A stretch of 64,000 bases of DNA from Clostridium aestuarii (GCF_026735135.1 NZ_JAPQER010000002.1:186001-250000), one strand, 5' to 3'; positions 18,448 to 27,616 are shown, numbered from the stretch's first letter. A program made the numbers and translations. The notes: generated by a model from the sequence alone, not told the origin.

Positions 18448-20112
18448 ATGTTAGTTAAGCTTGAAGATATGCTATTAAAGGATCAAATAATAACATTAGA
18501 TGAATATAGAAAAGTTTTGCAAATTAAAAATAAAACTAATGAAGAAATAGAGGAAATATTGTTAAGTAACAGTATAGTGAAAAAAGATATCATTTATAAA
18601 GTATTAAAAAGAAAATATAAAATAGATAGTATTCAGTTAGATAGTATTATAATACCTTCCAATGTTATCAAGCTTTTACCAGAAGAAATAGTTAAAAAAC
18701 ACAGTATTATTCCATTTAGTATAAAAGAAAACAAAATATGTTTAGCTATGGTAGATCCCCTCAATTTTTCTGTTATAGATGATATTAAGTTCATGACAAA
18801 TAAAGAAGTTATACCTTATATCGAAATAAAGAAAAATATATTATTTTCAATTGAAAATTATTATAGTAGAGAAGTGGCAAGAGAGACTTTAGAGGTATTA
18901 GAGGAAAATTCAACAAATGATGATAAAGAAAATGAGCTTAATTATGATGATATTGAGAATGCACCAATAGTCAGGTTAACTAATTTAATTATAAATCAAG
19001 CTATAAATGAAAAAGCAAGTGATATACATCTAGAACCTTTTAAAGATGAGGTAAGAATAAGGTTTAGAATTGATGGAATTCTTAAAGAAAAGAGAAATAT
19101 ATCAAATAAAATATATTCTGCTGTTTGCAAAAGAATAAAGATAATATCTGGAATGGATATTTCTAAAAAAATGATACCTCAAGATGGAAAAATAGAATTT
19201 AAAAATAAGAATAAATTATTTGATTTTAGAGTTTCATCTATGCCCACTATATATGGTGAAAAACTAGTAATTAGAATTTTGTATAAGGGAAGTAATAATA
19301 TCTGTTTGGATAATTTGAAGCTTGAAGATAAAGAAAAGGATATTATAAAAAGAATTCTGAAAAATCCATGTGGAATAGTGCTAGTTACGGGTCCAACTAA
19401 TAGTGGTAAAACTACTACGCTCTGTGCTCTTTTAAATGCTTTAAACTCTGAAGAAAAAAACATTATTACTATTGAAGATCCAGTTGAATATACAATACCA
19501 GGAATTAATCAGGTTAATGTAAATACTAAAGCTGGACTTACATTTGCTTTAGGTCTTAGAAGTATTTTACGACAGGATCCAGATGTTATTATGGTTGGAG
19601 AAATAAGAGATGAGGAAACAGCAGAAATTGCAGTTAAAGCAGCTATAACAGGACATTTAGTGCTAGCTACTCTTCATACTAATGATGCTCCAAGTGCTGT
19701 TGAAAGATTGATAGATATGAATGTACCGCAATATTTAGTTGCTGATGCACTAGTTGCGGTTATAGCGCAGAGATTAGTTAGAGAAATATGCCCTTACTGT
19801 AAAGAAGTGTGTAGTCATATTGAACAAGAAACTCAATCTTTAGAAATTAGCTTTGAAAAACAATTATATAGAGGAAGAGGTTGTGAAAAATGTAATAAAA
19901 CCGGTTATAAAGGAAGAAGAGCAGTATTTGAAATAATGTATTTAAGCAATGAACAAAAAAAATTAATTTGGCAAAAAAGATCTATAGACGAATTGAGAAA
20001 ACAAAGTATTAAAAATGGAATGATACCTTTAAATGTTAGATGTAAAGAAATGGCTAAAAATGGTATAACTACATTTGAGGAAATGACGAAGGTGTCTTAT
20101 GAAAGTATATAA
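18448..20112 (+). CDS. pilB: Type IV pilus/type II secretion assembly ATPase (PilB/GspE)
   Basis: Cytoplasmic hexameric ATPase powering pilin assembly. From ATG 18448 it has 554 residues: an N-terminal GspE-N domain (to about 140), then the secretion ATPase core with Walker A GPTNSGKTTT (about 314), Asp box and Walker B LRQDPDVIMVGEIRDEETAE (about 372), His box TGHLVLATLHTND, and a tetracysteine zinc site CPYCKEVC...CEKC (about 448-482). The frame is open from 18385, but GGAGGAG at 18440-18444 favours 18448. First gene of a ten-gene cluster; overlaps pilC by 14 bases. Confidence 0.92.
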   Translation: MLVKLEDMLLKDQIITLDEYRKVLQIKNKTNEEIEEILLSNSIVKKDIIYKVLKRKYKIDSIQLDSIIIPSNVIKLLPEEIVKKHSIIPFSIKENKICLAMVDPLNFSVIDDIKFMTNKEVIPYIEIKKNILFSIENYYSREVARETLEVLEENSTNDDKENELNYDDIENAPIVRLTNLIINQAINEKASDIHLEPFKDEVRIRFRIDGILKEKRNISNKIYSAVCKRIKIISGMDISKKMIPQDGKIEFKNKNKLFDFRVSSMPTIYGEKLVIRILYKGSNNICLDNLKLEDKEKDIIKRILKNPCGIVLVTGPTNSGKTTTLCALLNALNSEEKNIITIEDPVEYTIPGINQVNVNTKAGLTFALGLRSILRQDPDVIMVGEIRDEETAEIAVKAAITGHLVLATLHTNDAPSAVERLIDMNVPQYLVADALVAVIAQRLVREICPYCKEVCSHIEQETQSLEISFEKQLYRGRGCEKCNKTGYKGRRAVFEIMYLSNEQKKLIWQKRSIDELRKQSIKNGMIPLNVRCKEMAKNGITTFEEMTKVSYESI

Positions 20113-21301
20113 GTATGAAGCCGTAGATATTAAAGGAAATAACATTAAAGGAAAATATTTATTAGATAATGAAAAACAGCTTATAAACATATTAGGTAAT
20201 AAAGAATTTTTCCTTTTGAATTATACAATTTGCCATAATAATATTAAAAATTTTTTAAGGTCAAAAGTTAGTTATAGAGATTTAGCTATATTTAGCAAGT
20301 GTTTTTTTGAAGTATTAAACTCTGGAATAAACCTATCAAAAGGATTGGAAATAATGCTACAGCAGAAAATGAATATATCTATAAATGAAAGTTTATCCAT
20401 TATTAAAAATGATATTGAAGAGGGAAAGAGCATTTTTGAAAGTATGAAAGAGTTTACACATATTTATCCTAAATTAATGATAGAAATGGTAGAAATAGGA
20501 GAACAAAGCGGTAGTCTAGATAAGGTTTTTTTAAATTTACATAAATATTATTTAAAACAGTATGGTATTTATAGAAAAATAAGAGGGATTTTGATATATC
20601 CAAAAGTGTTGATTATTACCACTATAGTAATAACGGTTGGCATTATTACTAAAATTGTTCCTGTTTTTGTGCATAATTTTATGATTGATTCTATACAAGT
20701 TCCAAGTAGTATAAATAGAATAATTGCTATTAATAATTTTTTCAGATCAAAAGCGTTTATAATATTATTGATTTTATTAGTTTTAGTAATAACAATTATT
20801 AAAGTTAAAGGGTATAGTGAAAAAATACTAGATAATTTAAAGTATAAACTACCATATATTAAAGATATTTATAAAAAATCATATGAATTGAAATTTGCGA
20901 GGAACTTAAATTTGTTAATTGGCAATGGAATACCAATTATTACATCAATTAATATAGTAAAAAATAGTTTAAGTGATAACTATATGAAACAAAAAACAGA
21001 AAGAGTAATTTTAAATATTGAAGAAGGAATGAGTTTAGCTGATGCCTTGAAAAGTGTAAAGTTTTTTGATGAGTTTTATATCTCTATGATTGAAATGGGA
21101 GAAGAAACTGGAAAACTAGATGATATGTTAGATAATATAGCTAATATTTATGAAGAAAACATAAATGATAATATAAATACAATTTCCTCTTTAATAGAAC
21201 CTATCACTATAATTATTTTATCTATTATCATTGCTATAATTATTATTAATATAATGATGCCTATCATCAATGTTATAAATTCATTGGGAGAAGTATTTTA
21301 A
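20099..21301 (+). CDS. pilC: Type IV pilus/type II secretion inner-membrane protein (PilC/GspF)
   Basis: Polytopic platform protein that works with the PilB ATPase. The 400 residues contain two repeated T2SSF domains (about 60-180 and 265-385), each with the pattern FxxxLxxLLxxGI / EMxxxGExSGxLD (EMVEIGEQSGSLDK and EMGEETGKLDDM), and three hydrophobic segments near 165, 215 and 375. Its ATG lies inside the pilB end. Standard length and order. Confidence 0.92.
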   Translation: MKVYKYEAVDIKGNNIKGKYLLDNEKQLINILGNKEFFLLNYTICHNNIKNFLRSKVSYRDLAIFSKCFFEVLNSGINLSKGLEIMLQQKMNISINESLSIIKNDIEEGKSIFESMKEFTHIYPKLMIEMVEIGEQSGSLDKVFLNLHKYYLKQYGIYRKIRGILIYPKVLIITTIVITVGIITKIVPVFVHNFMIDSIQVPSSINRIIAINNFFRSKAFIILLILLVLVITIIKVKGYSEKILDNLKYKLPYIKDIYKKSYELKFARNLNLLIGNGIPIITSINIVKNSLSDNYMKQKTERVILNIEEGMSLADALKSVKFFDEFYISMIEMGEETGKLDDMLDNIANIYEENINDNINTISSLIEPITIIILSIIIAIIIINIMMPIINVINSLGEVF

Positions 21302-21326
21302 ATATTGTTATTAGGAGTGATGTACC

Positions 21327-21794
21327 ATGAAACGTATTCTATTAAACAAAAGTAAAGGATTTACATTAATAGAGCTTTTAGTAGTTATGGGGGTAATAGT
21401 TATACTAATAAGTTTTTTAGCACCTAGTTTAAAAGGATATATAGGAAAAGCTCAAAAATTAAAAGCAATTAATACTGGACGACAGTTGTATACTGCTACT
21501 TTTGAAAGTTTTATAGAGAATAATGGGAAACTTTCAAAAGAAAAAATTGAAGAAACGGCTTCGGAATTGTTAGGAATTGGAAATATAACAGTTACGTCTG
21601 ATACGTCTGACACGTCTGAGAAAATTACTAATTCTGATGAGGTTTATATAACATATCATGCAGATAGTAAAGAATATTTATTAAAATTTAAGATACAGGA
21701 TAACGGATTTAGTATAATACAAGATAAGGATACGGAGAAAGAGAATGATGAGGATAAAGTAATATATACATCTTTGAAGCAAGATACTAATTAA
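21327..21794 (+). CDS. Major prepilin-like protein (type IV pilin/GspG type)
   Basis: A 155-residue prepilin with a short basic leader (MKRILLNKSKG), cleavage expected after that glycine, then FTLIELLVVMGVIVIL, including the Glu at mature position 5 and a long hydrophobic N-terminal helix. The C-terminal part is acidic and holds TSDTSDTSE, encoded by three tandem 9-base repeats. First pilin after pilC, so likely the major subunit (inference). No cysteine pair is present in the C-terminal domain. AGGAGTGATG supplies the ribosome binding site. Confidence 0.85.
   Translation: MKRILLNKSKGFTLIELLVVMGVIVILISFLAPSLKGYIGKAQKLKAINTGRQLYTATFESFIENNGKLSKEKIEETASELLGIGNITVTSDTSDTSEKITNSDEVYITYHADSKEYLLKFKIQDNGFSIIQDKDTEKENDEDKVIYTSLKQDTN
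21594..21620 (+). repeat. Three tandem 9-base repeats inside the pilin gene
   Basis: Units ACGTCTGAT, ACGTCTGAC and ACGTCTGAG run without gaps, each coding T-S-D or T-S-E. Copy changes would keep the reading frame, so this could vary between strains. Confidence 0.85.
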
Positions 21795-21867
21795 AAAAAT
21801 AATAATAAGATTTATTTATAAATAATAAATAATTTACAAATCACAACATTTTAGAGGAAGTTGAGTT

Positions 21868-22323
21868 TTGAGAAAAAGGAAAGGATTTACTTTATTGGAA
21901 GTAGTTATTGTATTGAGTATTATAGGATTAATAGGATCATTTACTGTAGTTAATTATTATAAAATTTATAATAATTCAATAAATGATTTAAATACAGATT
22001 TATGTAATAACTCCATACTGCATATGATAAATGATTCCAAATTATATTGTAGAAATATAAGTAAACACGGACATTTATTATTTAATCATAATGACAATAC
22101 TATCATTTTTCATTGTAATTCTAAGAAAATACAAACGTATAATTTTCCTAAAGGATTTAAATTGGAATATCTTAATACAGCTGATGGCGTTCAATTGATA
22201 AGAATAGATGAATTTGGTAATACTTCAAATGCTTGCAGCATTAAATTTACTGATATGAAAGGAGAAATACACAAAGTAACTCTACGAGTTGCTACTAATT
22301 ATGTTGAAATTAAGGAAAAATGA
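21868..22323 (+). CDS. Prepilin-like protein (second)
   Basis: A 151-residue protein starting at TTG with AGAGGAAG upstream. It has a prepilin N-terminus, MRKRKG followed by FTLLEVVIVLSIIGLIGSF, with Glu at mature position 5. The rest is a hydrophilic beta-rich domain with four cysteines. It resembles GspH/ComGD-type minor pseudopilins in size and position. A gap of about 70 AT-rich bases separates it from the first pilin; the 3' end overlaps the next gene. Exact subunit role is not known. Confidence 0.8.
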   Translation: MRKRKGFTLLEVVIVLSIIGLIGSFTVVNYYKIYNNSINDLNTDLCNNSILHMINDSKLYCRNISKHGHLLFNHNDNTIIFHCNSKKIQTYNFPKGFKLEYLNTADGVQLIRIDEFGNTSNACSIKFTDMKGEIHKVTLRVATNYVEIKEK

Positions 22324-22753
22324 GCATAAAGGTATAGGGATAATAGATGTAGTTTGCAGTTTGGCTATATTTTTTGTTTTATTAATCTTTATATTTTCTA
22401 TAAAAATGAATGCTTTGAATTTAAGAAATAATAATGAAAAAGTTGTTAAGTATATTGAATTTGTAGAAGCGTTAAAGAATGTTATTTATTATAATCATAA
22501 TTTTAATGAAATAGAAACACTTGTAAATACAAATAAAGTTGTTATAAATAAAGGAGATATAAGTTTAGAAAGTATTAAAAATAAAGATTTAGAGGATATA
22601 TTTGTGCGTAATAGTTCAAAAGAAATGCCCTATTTAATAATGAAAGTTGAAGAAGATGATGGAGAAGTAGTAAAACTAAGTTTAAATTTACATTTTATAA
22701 ATAAGAATAAAAATAAAACTATAAAATGTATCTGTTATAAAGGAGAATACTAA
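22301..22753 (+). CDS. Prepilin-like protein (third, Asp at position +5)
   Basis: A 150-residue protein with leader MLKLRKNEHKG and then IGIIDVVCSLAIFFVLLIFIF. The prepilin site is recognisable but the normal Glu at mature position 5 is replaced by Asp. It resembles PilV/GspI-type minor subunits. Its start overlaps the previous gene by 23 bases; the frame is open slightly earlier (TTG 22289) but ATG 22301 is more likely. Translation is probably coupled, since no good GGAGG precedes it. Confidence 0.72.
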   Translation: MLKLRKNEHKGIGIIDVVCSLAIFFVLLIFIFSIKMNALNLRNNNEKVVKYIEFVEALKNVIYYNHNFNEIETLVNTNKVVINKGDISLESIKNKDLEDIFVRNSSKEMPYLIMKVEEDDGEVVKLSLNLHFINKNKNKTIKCICYKGEY

Positions 22754-22756
22754 CGC

Positions 22757-23230
22757 ATGAAAAAAGGTTTTACACTTATTGAACTTATAATTACACTGTT
22801 TATTTCAAATATCATTATACTAATGGGAACTAATATGATTTTTAATGGAGCTTTAGAATATAAAAAAGCAATAAAACAGGATAGAGAAAAAAATTATTGC
22901 ACAGAGGCTCTGAGGTTTATTGAAACACAAATAGAGGACAAAGATAATAAGGATATAAGTGTAAATCATGGTGAGCTTGTAATAAAGAAAAACACTAGTG
23001 ATAAAGAAAATATAATAAAAAAAATAAAACTATATAAAAAGGCAGATAAACTACAAATAACTTATTATAAAAAAGATAATTTTAAATTAAACACTAATAC
23101 TATTATAAACAATATTGAACAATTCGACGTATATAGAGATAAAAATGTTATTTATGTAGGTATAGAAAGCGAAAGTGGAAAGAAGTATGAAAGATGTTTT
23201 GGAATAAAAGTAGGAAAAAAGGTTTCGTAA
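22757..23230 (+). CDS. Prepilin-like protein (fourth)
   Basis: A 157-residue protein with a very short leader (MKKG) followed by FTLIELIITLFISNIIILMG, including Glu at mature position 5. The remainder is lysine-rich and hydrophilic. It fits a GspJ/PilW-type minor pseudopilin by position. Starts four bases after the previous stop, with AAAGGAG upstream, and its 3' end overlaps the next gene by 37 bases. Confidence 0.78.
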   Translation: MKKGFTLIELIITLFISNIIILMGTNMIFNGALEYKKAIKQDREKNYCTEALRFIETQIEDKDNKDISVNHGELVIKKNTSDKENIIKKIKLYKKADKLQITYYKKDNFKLNTNTIINNIEQFDVYRDKNVIYVGIESESGKKYERCFGIKVGKKVS

Positions 23231-23631
23231 TGATATTTACATTGCTGGTTCTTAGTTTACTTGTTATAGCTATGTTATATGTTTTTAAAATAGAAATTAT
23301 AAAAAAACAAGATAATGTTAACCTTATTAAGTATGGACTAAATAGAGATATATACGAAAATGATAGGGAACATTTAAAATATAAATTAAGCGTACATATT
23401 AAAAAAAATCAAGAAAGTTTAAATGAAGAAATTATTAAAAAAATATTAAGTGGTATTGATAATAAAGATATTATATACAATAAATCCTTTGTTAAATATG
23501 ATTTAGAAAGTAAAAATATTACTTTAGACTTAGTTTCTGAAACGGGTTCAAAAATAAAAGAATATTATAGATGCGAAAAAGATAAAGTGAATAATAAAAT
23601 TAGATTTGAACTGGTCAAAATTGAATATTAA
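23194..23631 (+). CDS. Minor pseudopilin-like protein without Glu5 (PilX/GspK-like)
   Basis: A 145-residue protein with leader MFWNKSRKKG and then FVMIFTLLVLSLLVIAMLYVF. It has the glycine-phenylalanine prepilin junction and the hydrophobic helix, but no acidic residue at mature position 5. Loss of Glu5 is known for the tip pseudopilin GspK and PilX-like proteins. The sequence is shorter than GspK. Assignment rests on the N-terminus and the neighbours only. It begins inside the previous gene. Confidence 0.6.
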   Translation: MFWNKSRKKGFVMIFTLLVLSLLVIAMLYVFKIEIIKKQDNVNLIKYGLNRDIYENDREHLKYKLSVHIKKNQESLNEEIIKKILSGIDNKDIIYNKSFVKYDLESKNITLDLVSETGSKIKEYYRCEKDKVNNKIRFELVKIEY

Positions 23632-23648
23632 TAAGAAGGGTATATGTT

Positions 23649-24416
23649 ATGTTAAAAAGAGATGTGATACTTAAAATATCTAAAAATAATATTGTGAGTA
23701 TGAAACTTCGTACAGAAAGAAATATATTAAAAAATAAAAGAAGAGCAGGCAAATTAATTTTTGAAAATTTAAAAGATTTAGAAGTATGTATAAAAAATAG
23801 AAATGTATATGTATTAGTTGAAGGAGAAGAGGTATATATAAAATATATGGTTGTACCCAAAGTGGATAAGTATAAATTAGATGTTATAGTTGAAAATCAA
23901 TTAGTTTATTTATATGGAAATAAAGCTGATAAAATATTTTATACATATACAATATGGAATGATAAAGGAAACGAATTAGAAGTATTAGTATTTTGTATTA
24001 ATTGTGATAATCTTAAAGTTTTAGAGAAATGTATTAATAATAAAATAAAGTCCATCAATTTAATACAATTTAATTTTTTAAATTATTTTAATAAGTGTAT
24101 TTTGGAAAAAAATTATGTTTTAATATTTAATTTTAATAAGGATACATATTTATTGGGAATATGTAGAAAAAAGATTGTAGCTAATAAAATTATAAAATTT
24201 AATAATAAAAAATGTACGTTAATAATAGAGGGTTTTAATTATATTATAGATAAATTATCAATATATAATTGTAAAATTACCAAAATATATAGTGCTAATT
24301 TCAATGAAGAACAATTTAAAAAATATATTGAATCTCAAAACAAGTTCAAATATGTTGAATTAGGTGGTATAAAAGATGATGGATTAATCAAATCATTTAT
24401 AGTTAACAGGAGATAG
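23649..24416 (+). CDS. pilM: Diverged PilM/GspL-like protein
   Basis: A 255-residue protein rich in Lys, Asn and Ile, with no obvious membrane helix. It sits directly before PilN- and PilO-like genes, where the actin-fold protein PilM (or the cytoplasmic half of GspL) normally lies. The N-terminal part (ILKISKNNIVSMKLR; VYVLVEGEEVYIKYMVVPKV) fits the start of a PilM-like fold, but clear ATP-binding motifs are not visible and it is shorter than typical PilM (about 350). The name is therefore inferred mostly from context. Confidence 0.5.
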   Translation: MLKRDVILKISKNNIVSMKLRTERNILKNKRRAGKLIFENLKDLEVCIKNRNVYVLVEGEEVYIKYMVVPKVDKYKLDVIVENQLVYLYGNKADKIFYTYTIWNDKGNELEVLVFCINCDNLKVLEKCINNKIKSINLIQFNFLNYFNKCILEKNYVLIFNFNKDTYLLGICRKKIVANKIIKFNNKKCTLIIEGFNYIIDKLSIYNCKITKIYSANFNEEQFKKYIESQNKFKYVELGGIKDDGLIKSFIVNRR

Positions 24417-24419
24417 TGT

Positions 24420-24896
24420 ATGGAAGATTATAATTTTTTACCATTGTGGTATAGAAAGAAAAAGAAAGATAGATATAGGTTAAGATTTAAGATACAAGTG
24501 GTACTGTTTTTAATATTAATTATTGGTTTTAGTATAAGATTATTGGTATATACGAAAAAAGTAAATGAATTACAAAATGAGATAAACTTAATTACTAAAC
24601 AAAAAGTTTTAAAAAATAATAAAATAGAATTTAAAGAAAAGCAAAAAATGAATACTATAATTACGTTAAATGATTTTCTTGATAATATAAATGATAAAAT
24701 TTGGTTTGATTATGTAAGTATATCTGATAATATAATTAAATTAGAAAATAATGATGTGGATATAGAGAAAATAAATGATTTCATAAAATATATGGAAGGT
24801 AGTAAGCAATATAAAATAAATAATTTAGAAATTACAGAAATTAAAGAGAATAAAAATAAGTTTATGATATGTTTAGAGGTAAAAGGTAATGAATGA
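24420..24896 (+). CDS. pilN: PilN-like pilus alignment protein
   Basis: A 158-residue protein with an N-terminal YNFLPLWYRKKKK, recalling the INLLP motif by which PilN docks on PilM, then one transmembrane helix (about 27-45), a coiled coil and a small C-terminal domain (INDFIKYMEGSKQYKINNLEIT) like the PilN ferredoxin-like fold. It begins one codon after the PilM-like gene and overlaps the next by 8 bases. Low sequence conservation of this family keeps confidence moderate. Confidence 0.65.
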   Translation: MEDYNFLPLWYRKKKKDRYRLRFKIQVVLFLILIIGFSIRLLVYTKKVNELQNEINLITKQKVLKNNKIEFKEKQKMNTIITLNDFLDNINDKIWFDYVSISDNIIKLENNDVDIEKINDFIKYMEGSKQYKINNLEITEIKENKNKFMICLEVKGNE

Positions 24897-25299
24897 AAAA
24901 TTGAGATTTAATTATGCAAGAATAATACTACTAATGATAGTAGCAGTAGTTATTATAAGTGGGAATTTTCAGAAGCATAAATTTAATGATAAAAAAGAGC
25001 AACTAGCAAAAGTTCATTGTGTCGAACTGCCTAAGAAGTATATAAAGTATAGATATAGTAATATTTTAGATGGAATAGGAAATAACGAAAATATAAATAT
25101 AAAAAAGATAGTAAAAAGATTAGATTCTAAACCAATAGTGTCTGTTTGTTTAGAATTAAAGGGAGAAGTGAGTGTTTTAAGTAACTTTATAAAACTTATT
25201 GAAAAAAAAGATGAATTTCATAAAATTAGCAATATAGAAATTAAAAAGCTACAAAATCAAGAGATTATTAGCAGCATGACTATAGAATTCTCTGTTTAA
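24889..25299 (+). CDS. pilO: PilO-like pilus alignment protein
   Basis: A 136-residue protein with one N-terminal transmembrane helix (about 10-27), a short linker and a C-terminal domain (EVSVLSNFIKLIEKKDEFHKISNIEIKK quoted here only in part: VLSNFIKLIEKK) matching the PilO layout. It is shorter than most PilO proteins. Overlap with pilN suggests coupling and complex formation. Last gene of the pilus cluster; no pilD peptidase, secretin or pilT retraction ATPase is present in the window. Confidence 0.55.
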   Translation: MNEKLRFNYARIILLMIVAVVIISGNFQKHKFNDKKEQLAKVHCVELPKKYIKYRYSNILDGIGNNENINIKKIVKRLDSKPIVSVCLELKGEVSVLSNFIKLIEKKDEFHKISNIEIKKLQNQEIISSMTIEFSV

Positions 25300-25350
25300 A
25301 GCAAAAAAATATTTTAATATTAATATGTTCTATACATAAAATAAATCTAT

Positions 25351-25379
25351 TTGCAAATATTCGCAAGTTTTGATAAAAT
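25351..25379 (+). promoter_or_regulatory. Promoter for the pepP-like gene
   Basis: TTGCAA at 25351-25356, 17-base spacer, TAAAAT at 25374-25379 with a TGA just before it (extended -10). Confidence 0.6.
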
Positions 25380-25410
25380 ATCATTGGTTAGAATAAAGGG
25401 GTGTATATAG

Positions 25411-26481
25411 ATGATATGCATGAGAATTGAAAATATAAGAAAAAAGATGGAGAAAAAAGGCATAGATGCTCTTCTTCTTGTGAGTGATTCCAACAGAAAT
25501 TATATGAGTGGATTCACAGGAAATGAAAGTTTTTCAGTTATAACTTTAGATAGAGCTATTTTTATTACAGATTCAAGATATACTCAACAGGCTAGAGAAG
25601 AAGTTAAGGAATATGAAATATCTGAATATAAAGGAAGTTTTTCAGATTACTTATCTAAACTAGCTAAGGAATTAAACATAAATAAATTAGGGTTTGAGGA
25701 CGATATCATTTCTTATAGTCAATATTTAGAGTATGAAGAGAAGTTATCCTGTGAATTAGTACCAATAAAAGGAATGGTTCAAGAATTAAGAATAATCAAG
25801 GATAATGATGAAATTAAAAACATAAAAAAGGCAGCTTCAATAGCCGATAAAGCTTTTAAGCATATGCTTACATTTATTAAAGCTAGTATGAGCGAAAAAG
25901 AAGTTGAATTAGAACTTGAATTTACTATGAAAAAATTAGGTGCAAGTGGTTTGTCGTTTACATCTATAGTTGCATCTGGAGTAAGATCAAGTTTACCACA
26001 TGGAACAGCTACAGATAAAATTATTCAAAATGGTGAGTTCTTAACTATGGATTTTGGATGTGTTTATAATGAGTATTGTTCAGACATGACCAGAACCCTA
26101 GTAATTGGAGAACCAAACGATAAGATGAAAGATATGTATGAAGTAGTATTAGCAGCACAAAAAAAAGCTTTAAAAACAATTAAGCCTGGTCTTACTGGCA
26201 AAGAAGTTGATAAAGTTGCAAGAGATTATATACAATCAAAGGGATATGGAGAATATTTTGGTCATGGTTTAGGACATGGTGTTGGTAGAGTGGTTCATGA
26301 AATGCCAAGAATAAGTCCTACTGGAAATGAAATATTAAAACCAGGAATGGTAATTACAGATGAACCTGGAGTATATATACCTAATTTTGGTGGATTAAGA
26401 ATAGAAGATTTGATTTTAGTAACAGAAGAAGGATGCGAAATTCTTTCAAAATCACCAAAAGAGTTAATATGCATAAAATAA
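25411..26481 (+). CDS. pepP: Xaa-Pro aminopeptidase family metallopeptidase (M24B)
   Basis: Two-metal peptidase that removes the N-terminal residue before proline, or cleaves Xaa-Pro dipeptides. The 356 residues show a creatinase-like N-terminal domain and the pita-bread fold with the five metal ligands in MDFGCVYNEYCSDMTR, HGLGHGVG, TDEPGVYI and RIEDLILV. GGGGTG precedes ATG 25411. In Clostridia and Bacilli it commonly lies just before efp, as here; EF-P helps ribosomes through polyproline, so the pairing is suggestive. Confidence 0.92.
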   Translation: MICMRIENIRKKMEKKGIDALLLVSDSNRNYMSGFTGNESFSVITLDRAIFITDSRYTQQAREEVKEYEISEYKGSFSDYLSKLAKELNINKLGFEDDIISYSQYLEYEEKLSCELVPIKGMVQELRIIKDNDEIKNIKKAASIADKAFKHMLTFIKASMSEKEVELELEFTMKKLGASGLSFTSIVASGVRSSLPHGTATDKIIQNGEFLTMDFGCVYNEYCSDMTRTLVIGEPNDKMKDMYEVVLAAQKKALKTIKPGLTGKEVDKVARDYIQSKGYGEYFGHGLGHGVGRVVHEMPRISPTGNEILKPGMVITDEPGVYIPNFGGLRIEDLILVTEEGCEILSKSPKELICIK

Positions 26482-26582
26482 TTTTCTCTGTTTAAAATAA
26501 GACTAGCATTAATATGAATTTTAGAGCTATAATAAAAAATATATAATATATAATAGAAAATAGAATAGTGGAGGTATACATA

Positions 26583-27140
26583 ATGATTTCAGCTGGAGAT
26601 TTAAGAAAAGGAACTACTTTTGAGATGGAAGGACAAGTTTTTACTGTGTTGGATTTCCTACACGTTAAGCCAGGAAAAGGTGCTGCATTTGTAAGAGTTA
26701 AGATTAGAAATGTAATGAATGGTGGAGCAACAGAAACTACGTTTAATCCAAGTGCTAAGTTCCAAGAAGCAGTTATAGAAAGAAAAGAAATGCAGTATTT
26801 ATATAGTGATGGTGAATTATATTATTTCATGGATCAAGAAACATTTGAACAAATACCAGTAAATCATGACCAAGTGGAAAATGCAATTAAGTACTTAAAA
26901 GAAAATATGTTTGCAATAATTAAGTTCTTTAAAGGAAAGGCTTTTTCAGTTGAAGCTCCTAACTTTGTTGAACTACAAATAGTTGAATGTGAACCAGGAG
27001 CAAAAGGAAATACTACTACTAATGTAATGAAGCCTGCAACATTAGAAACAGGTGCGATTGTTCCAGTGCCTTTATTTGTTAATGAAGGAGATACTATAAG
27101 AGTAGATACTAGAACTGGTGAGTACATGGAGAGAGTGTAA
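26583..27140 (+). CDS. efp: Translation elongation factor P
   Basis: Three-domain tRNA-mimic that relieves ribosome stalling at polyproline. From ATG 26583 it has 185 residues, starting [20 protein letters not shown], with the tip loop [14 protein letters not shown] (modifiable lysine near residue 32) and the C-terminal EF-P signature [20 protein letters not shown] written here as its core [13 protein letters not shown]. The frame is open from GTG 26568, but that GTG overlaps the GGAGG site. Modification enzymes for the lysine are not in the window. Confidence 0.97.
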   Translation: MISAGDLRKGTTFEMEGQVFTVLDFLHVKPGKGAAFVRVKIRNVMNGGATETTFNPSAKFQEAVIERKEMQYLYSDGELYYFMDQETFEQIPVNHDQVENAIKYLKENMFAIIKFFKGKAFSVEAPNFVELQIVECEPGAKGNTTTNVMKPATLETGAIVPVPLFVNEGDTIRVDTRTGEYMERV

Positions 27141-27162
27141 TTACCTCAAAGGAAGTGATTGT

Positions 27163-27552
27163 ATGAATTCTCTTATGTCAAAAGTATCTTCTTTAAACGA
27201 AGCTTTGGAAGAATTAAAAGTTAAAGAAAATACTAAAGAAGCAGAAGTTTTATGTAAGATGAATGATGTATTATCTGAAATAGTATGTAAAATTAATGAA
27301 ATTCAAAAAGAACAATTAGAATTTAATGAATATGTAACTATTTTAGATGAAAACTTGTGTAATTTAGAAGAAGAATTATATGGAATTGAAGAAGATGAGG
27401 AAGAATTCAATACTTTTGATTATGCTGATATTGAATGTGAAAAGTGTAATGAAGTTTTAGCTATTGAAAAAAGTTTGTTAAATAGTGATAACAAAATAAT
27501 GTGTCCGAATTGTGGAAATAAAATTGTTTTAAAAGATATTAAGAAAAATTAG
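27163..27552 (+). CDS. Coiled-coil protein with C-terminal zinc ribbon (CD1247-like)
   Basis: A 129-residue acidic protein: an N-terminal helical coiled coil (about 1-85) and a C-terminal CxxC...CxxC zinc ribbon (CEKC about residue 95, CPNC about 117). It matches proteins annotated in clostridia as CD1247 N-terminal domain proteins; function is unknown. AAGGAAGTGAT precedes the ATG; the frame continues upstream into efp but without a better start. It follows efp by 22 bases and ends before two tandem terminators. Confidence 0.75.
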   Translation: MNSLMSKVSSLNEALEELKVKENTKEAEVLCKMNDVLSEIVCKINEIQKEQLEFNEYVTILDENLCNLEEELYGIEEDEEEFNTFDYADIECEKCNEVLAIEKSLLNSDNKIMCPNCGNKIVLKDIKKN

Positions 27553-27555
27553 TGT

Positions 27556-27605
27556 AAATAGCATGCGTTATTGTAAAGAAAACTTTATAATAGCACATGT
27601 TATTT
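27556..27605 (+). terminator. First of two tandem terminators
   Basis: About 22-base arms with several G-U pairs around AAAA, followed by a T run. It ends the pepP-efp-zinc ribbon unit. Confidence 0.75.
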
Positions 27606-27616
27606 TTTTATGCCTA

